From NCBI GenBank assembly GCA_001824645.1, contig MHYD01000025.1:1-6536 (forward strand): DNA of 6,536 nucleotides, in the 5' to 3' direction. The notes beneath the pieces are model-generated. The model did not search any database and was not told the origin of the DNA. It worked only from the letters and a program-made list of their open reading frames with translations. The position numbers were made by a program, and so were the translations under genes. Of the stretch, positions 5,514 to 6,536 are shown piece by piece (the stretch's first letter is position 1; each line of letters opens with the position of its first letter). This stretch comes from Planctomycetes bacterium RBG_13_46_10. GTDB lineage: Bacteria > Planctomycetota > Phycisphaerae > Sedimentisphaerales > Anaerobacaceae.

Positions 5514-6353
5514 ATGAAGAACAATTTAGCAATTTTTGAAGGATACAAAATACGCCGTCTGTACGATGAAGAAACCGAAACCTGGTATTTCTCAGTAGTG
5601 GATATTGTACAGGTTCTGATACAGCAGCCTGATTATCAGACCGCCAGAAAGTATTGGAACAAGCTAAAAGAGCGGTTAGGCAAAGAAGGCAGTGAGTCGG
5701 TGACAAATTGTCACCGACTGAAATTAGAAGCGGCTGACGGTAAGAAATATCTGACCGATGTTGCCAATGTCGAAACCCTGTTGCGGCTGATTCAGTCCGT
5801 TCCAAGCCCTAAGGCCGAACCGATTAAACTCTGGCTTGCAAAAGTCGGTTACGAGCGAATGCAGGAAATGGCCGACCCGGCAAGATCGCTCGATAGAGCG
5901 CGGGAAAACTGGCAAGAGCACGGACGCAGCCAAAAATGGATACAGCAGAGAATGATGGGGCAGGAAACCCGCAATAAGCTCACCGACTACTGGAAAGACC
6001 ACGAAATCACAAAAGACGAAGAGTTTGCCATCCTCACAAATATCATTCATCAGGAGTGGGCCGATGTTTCAGTAAAAGAACATAAGCGCATCAAGGGCTT
6101 AAAAACGCAGAATTTACGCGACCACATGAGCGAGGCGGAGCTAATCTTTACCGCCCTTGCGGAACTTTCAACCCGTCAGATTGCCGAAAGCACCGAGGCC
6201 ACAGGGATGGAAGAAAACAAAGTAGCCGGCAAAAAAGGTGGAGGTATTGCCAAAAAAGCCAGGCTGGAGCTGGAAGAAAAAACAGGCAAACGCGTTGTTT
6301 CCGCAGAAAATTATTTGCCGCCGAAATCCACCAAAAAATTGCGTGGGAAATAA
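5514..6353 (+). CDS. Bro-N domain protein with DinD-like C-terminal half (phage antirepressor-like)
   Basis: This is a 279-residue protein. Residues 1-120 form a Bro-N domain: KIRRLYDEETETWYFSVVDIVQVL, the DYQTARKYWNKLKERL helix, VTNCHRLKLEAADGKKYLTDVANVETLLRLI, then IPSPKAEPIKLWLAKVG-like PSPKAEPIKLWLAKVGYER. Residues 170-270 (IIHQEWADVSVKEHKRIKGLKTQNLRDHMSEAELIFTALAELSTRQI, then a Lys/Gly-rich stretch and LPPKSTKK) match the DinD-type tail. Bro-N proteins bind DNA and are common in phages and as stray accessory genes. E. coli DinD is SOS-induced and inhibits RecA strand exchange, but I cannot say this protein does the same. AGGAGG (5503-5508) lies five bases before the ATG, much stronger than the ribosome binding sites of the neighbouring operon. 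It stands alone with its own leader, so it is probably an acquired accessory gene. The basic C terminus fits nucleic acid binding. Confidence 0.88.
   Translation: MKNNLAIFEGYKIRRLYDEETETWYFSVVDIVQVLIQQPDYQTARKYWNKLKERLGKEGSESVTNCHRLKLEAADGKKYLTDVANVETLLRLIQSVPSPKAEPIKLWLAKVGYERMQEMADPARSLDRARENWQEHGRSQKWIQQRMMGQETRNKLTDYWKDHEITKDEEFAILTNIIHQEWADVSVKEHKRIKGLKTQNLRDHMSEAELIFTALAELSTRQIAESTEATGMEENKVAGKKGGGIAKKARLELEEKTGKRVVSAENYLPPKSTKKLRGK
5695..5719. repeat. 25-bp perfect palindrome inside the Bro-N coding sequence
   Basis: AGTCGGTGACAA (5695-5706), a central A (5707) and TTGTCACCGACT (5708-5719) make two perfect 12-base arms. As RNA it forms a ten-pair hairpin with loop AAATT. It covers codons 61-69 (ESVTNCHRL). 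Because the codon pairs Ser/Arg, Val/His and Thr/Cys are reverse complements here, the peptide itself allows the symmetry. It could be an operator or a chance result of coding for a conserved motif. Confidence 0.75.
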
Positions 6354-6366
6354 TATGAACAAGCAG

Positions 6367-6482
6367 CGGGAATTTGTTATATAAAAAAGAATTCTATGTT
6401 TCCCGTTCTATATAGACTATATAAGCATTATTGGGTTGTGTAACAGAGATACCTATCATGGATAATCCTCTATACATAGAGG
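6367..6482. repeat. Three inverted repeats in the AT-rich gap after the Bro-N gene
   Basis: CGGGAA (6367-6372) pairs with TTCCCG (6400-6405). TATATAG and CTATATA flank a single A at 6409-6423. CCTCTA (6467-6472) pairs with TAGAGG (6477-6482) around a TACA loop. None is followed by a convincing T-run, so none is a clear terminator. The AT palindrome at 6409-6423 could be a regulator site or the -10 region of a promoter for whatever starts at 6458. Confidence 0.4.
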
Positions 6483-6536
6483 TGGGACAACTAAGTACAC
6501 TATTCAAGTACGTATCAGATGCACCCGAAGTAGTAG
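6458..6536 (+). CDS. Probable start of an unknown gene, cut by the window end
   Basis: An ATG at 6458 opens a frame of 26 codons, beginning MDNPLYIEVGQLSTLF, that is still open at the window edge. The stretch looks like a normal soluble protein start, but I recognise no family. There is no good Shine-Dalgarno site (only AGAG-like sequence about eight bases ahead), and a small hairpin (6467-6482) lies within the first codons. It could be a chance frame, because only 79 bases are visible. Confidence 0.35.
   Translation, partial: MDNPLYIEVGQLSTLFKYVSDAPEVV

Overview
The window comes from a bacterial chromosome of moderate GC content with densely packed genes. Five of the complete genes are translated from short, closely spaced reading frames in one direction. 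Nothing in it fixes the taxon. The gene style would fit an anaerobic or sediment Gram-negative lineage such as Phycisphaerae-type planctomycetes, but that is only a guess. All supported genes are on the + strand.

Layout. (1) Positions 3-1082 hold the 3' part of an M20 metallopeptidase/deacylase gene (ArgE/DapE type). Its first codons lie outside the window, and a weak AT-rich hairpin with a T-run follows it. (2) Positions 1083-1493 form a 411-base gap that is not empty. It holds a good sigma70-type promoter (TTGACG, 17 bases, TAAAAT at 1166-1194), about 200 bases that fold on paper into a three-way junction of perfect stems, and a near-ideal intrinsic terminator (1403-1443). I recognise no known RNA family in it. 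It is the most interesting object in the window: either a free-standing small RNA or an attenuator leader for the operon behind it. A 48-codon frame with its own Shine-Dalgarno site overlaps it. (3) Positions 1494-5276 are a tight six-gene run with 2-21 bases between genes: a class I SAM methyltransferase, three GNAT acetyltransferases in a row that differ from one another, a CxxC carboxymuconolactone decarboxylase/AhpD-like protein, and a HemW-like radical SAM protein. (4) Positions 5277-5513 hold a weak terminator-like repeat, a tentative promoter and a second strongly folded leader. They precede a Bro-N/DinD-like gene (5514-6353) that has a perfect AGGAGG ribosome binding site and, inside its coding sequence, a 25-bp perfect palindrome. 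(5) Positions 6354-6536 contain three small inverted repeats and probably the first 26 codons of another gene cut by the window end.

How the parts may work together: only about 50 bases separate the terminator at 1443 from the methyltransferase start, and I see no convincing promoter there. The simplest reading is that the promoter at 1166 also serves the six-gene run, with the folded RNA and terminator deciding how much transcription passes. The operon's functions (small-molecule or protein methylation and acetylation, a thiol redox protein, a heme chaperone) do not spell out a single known pathway.
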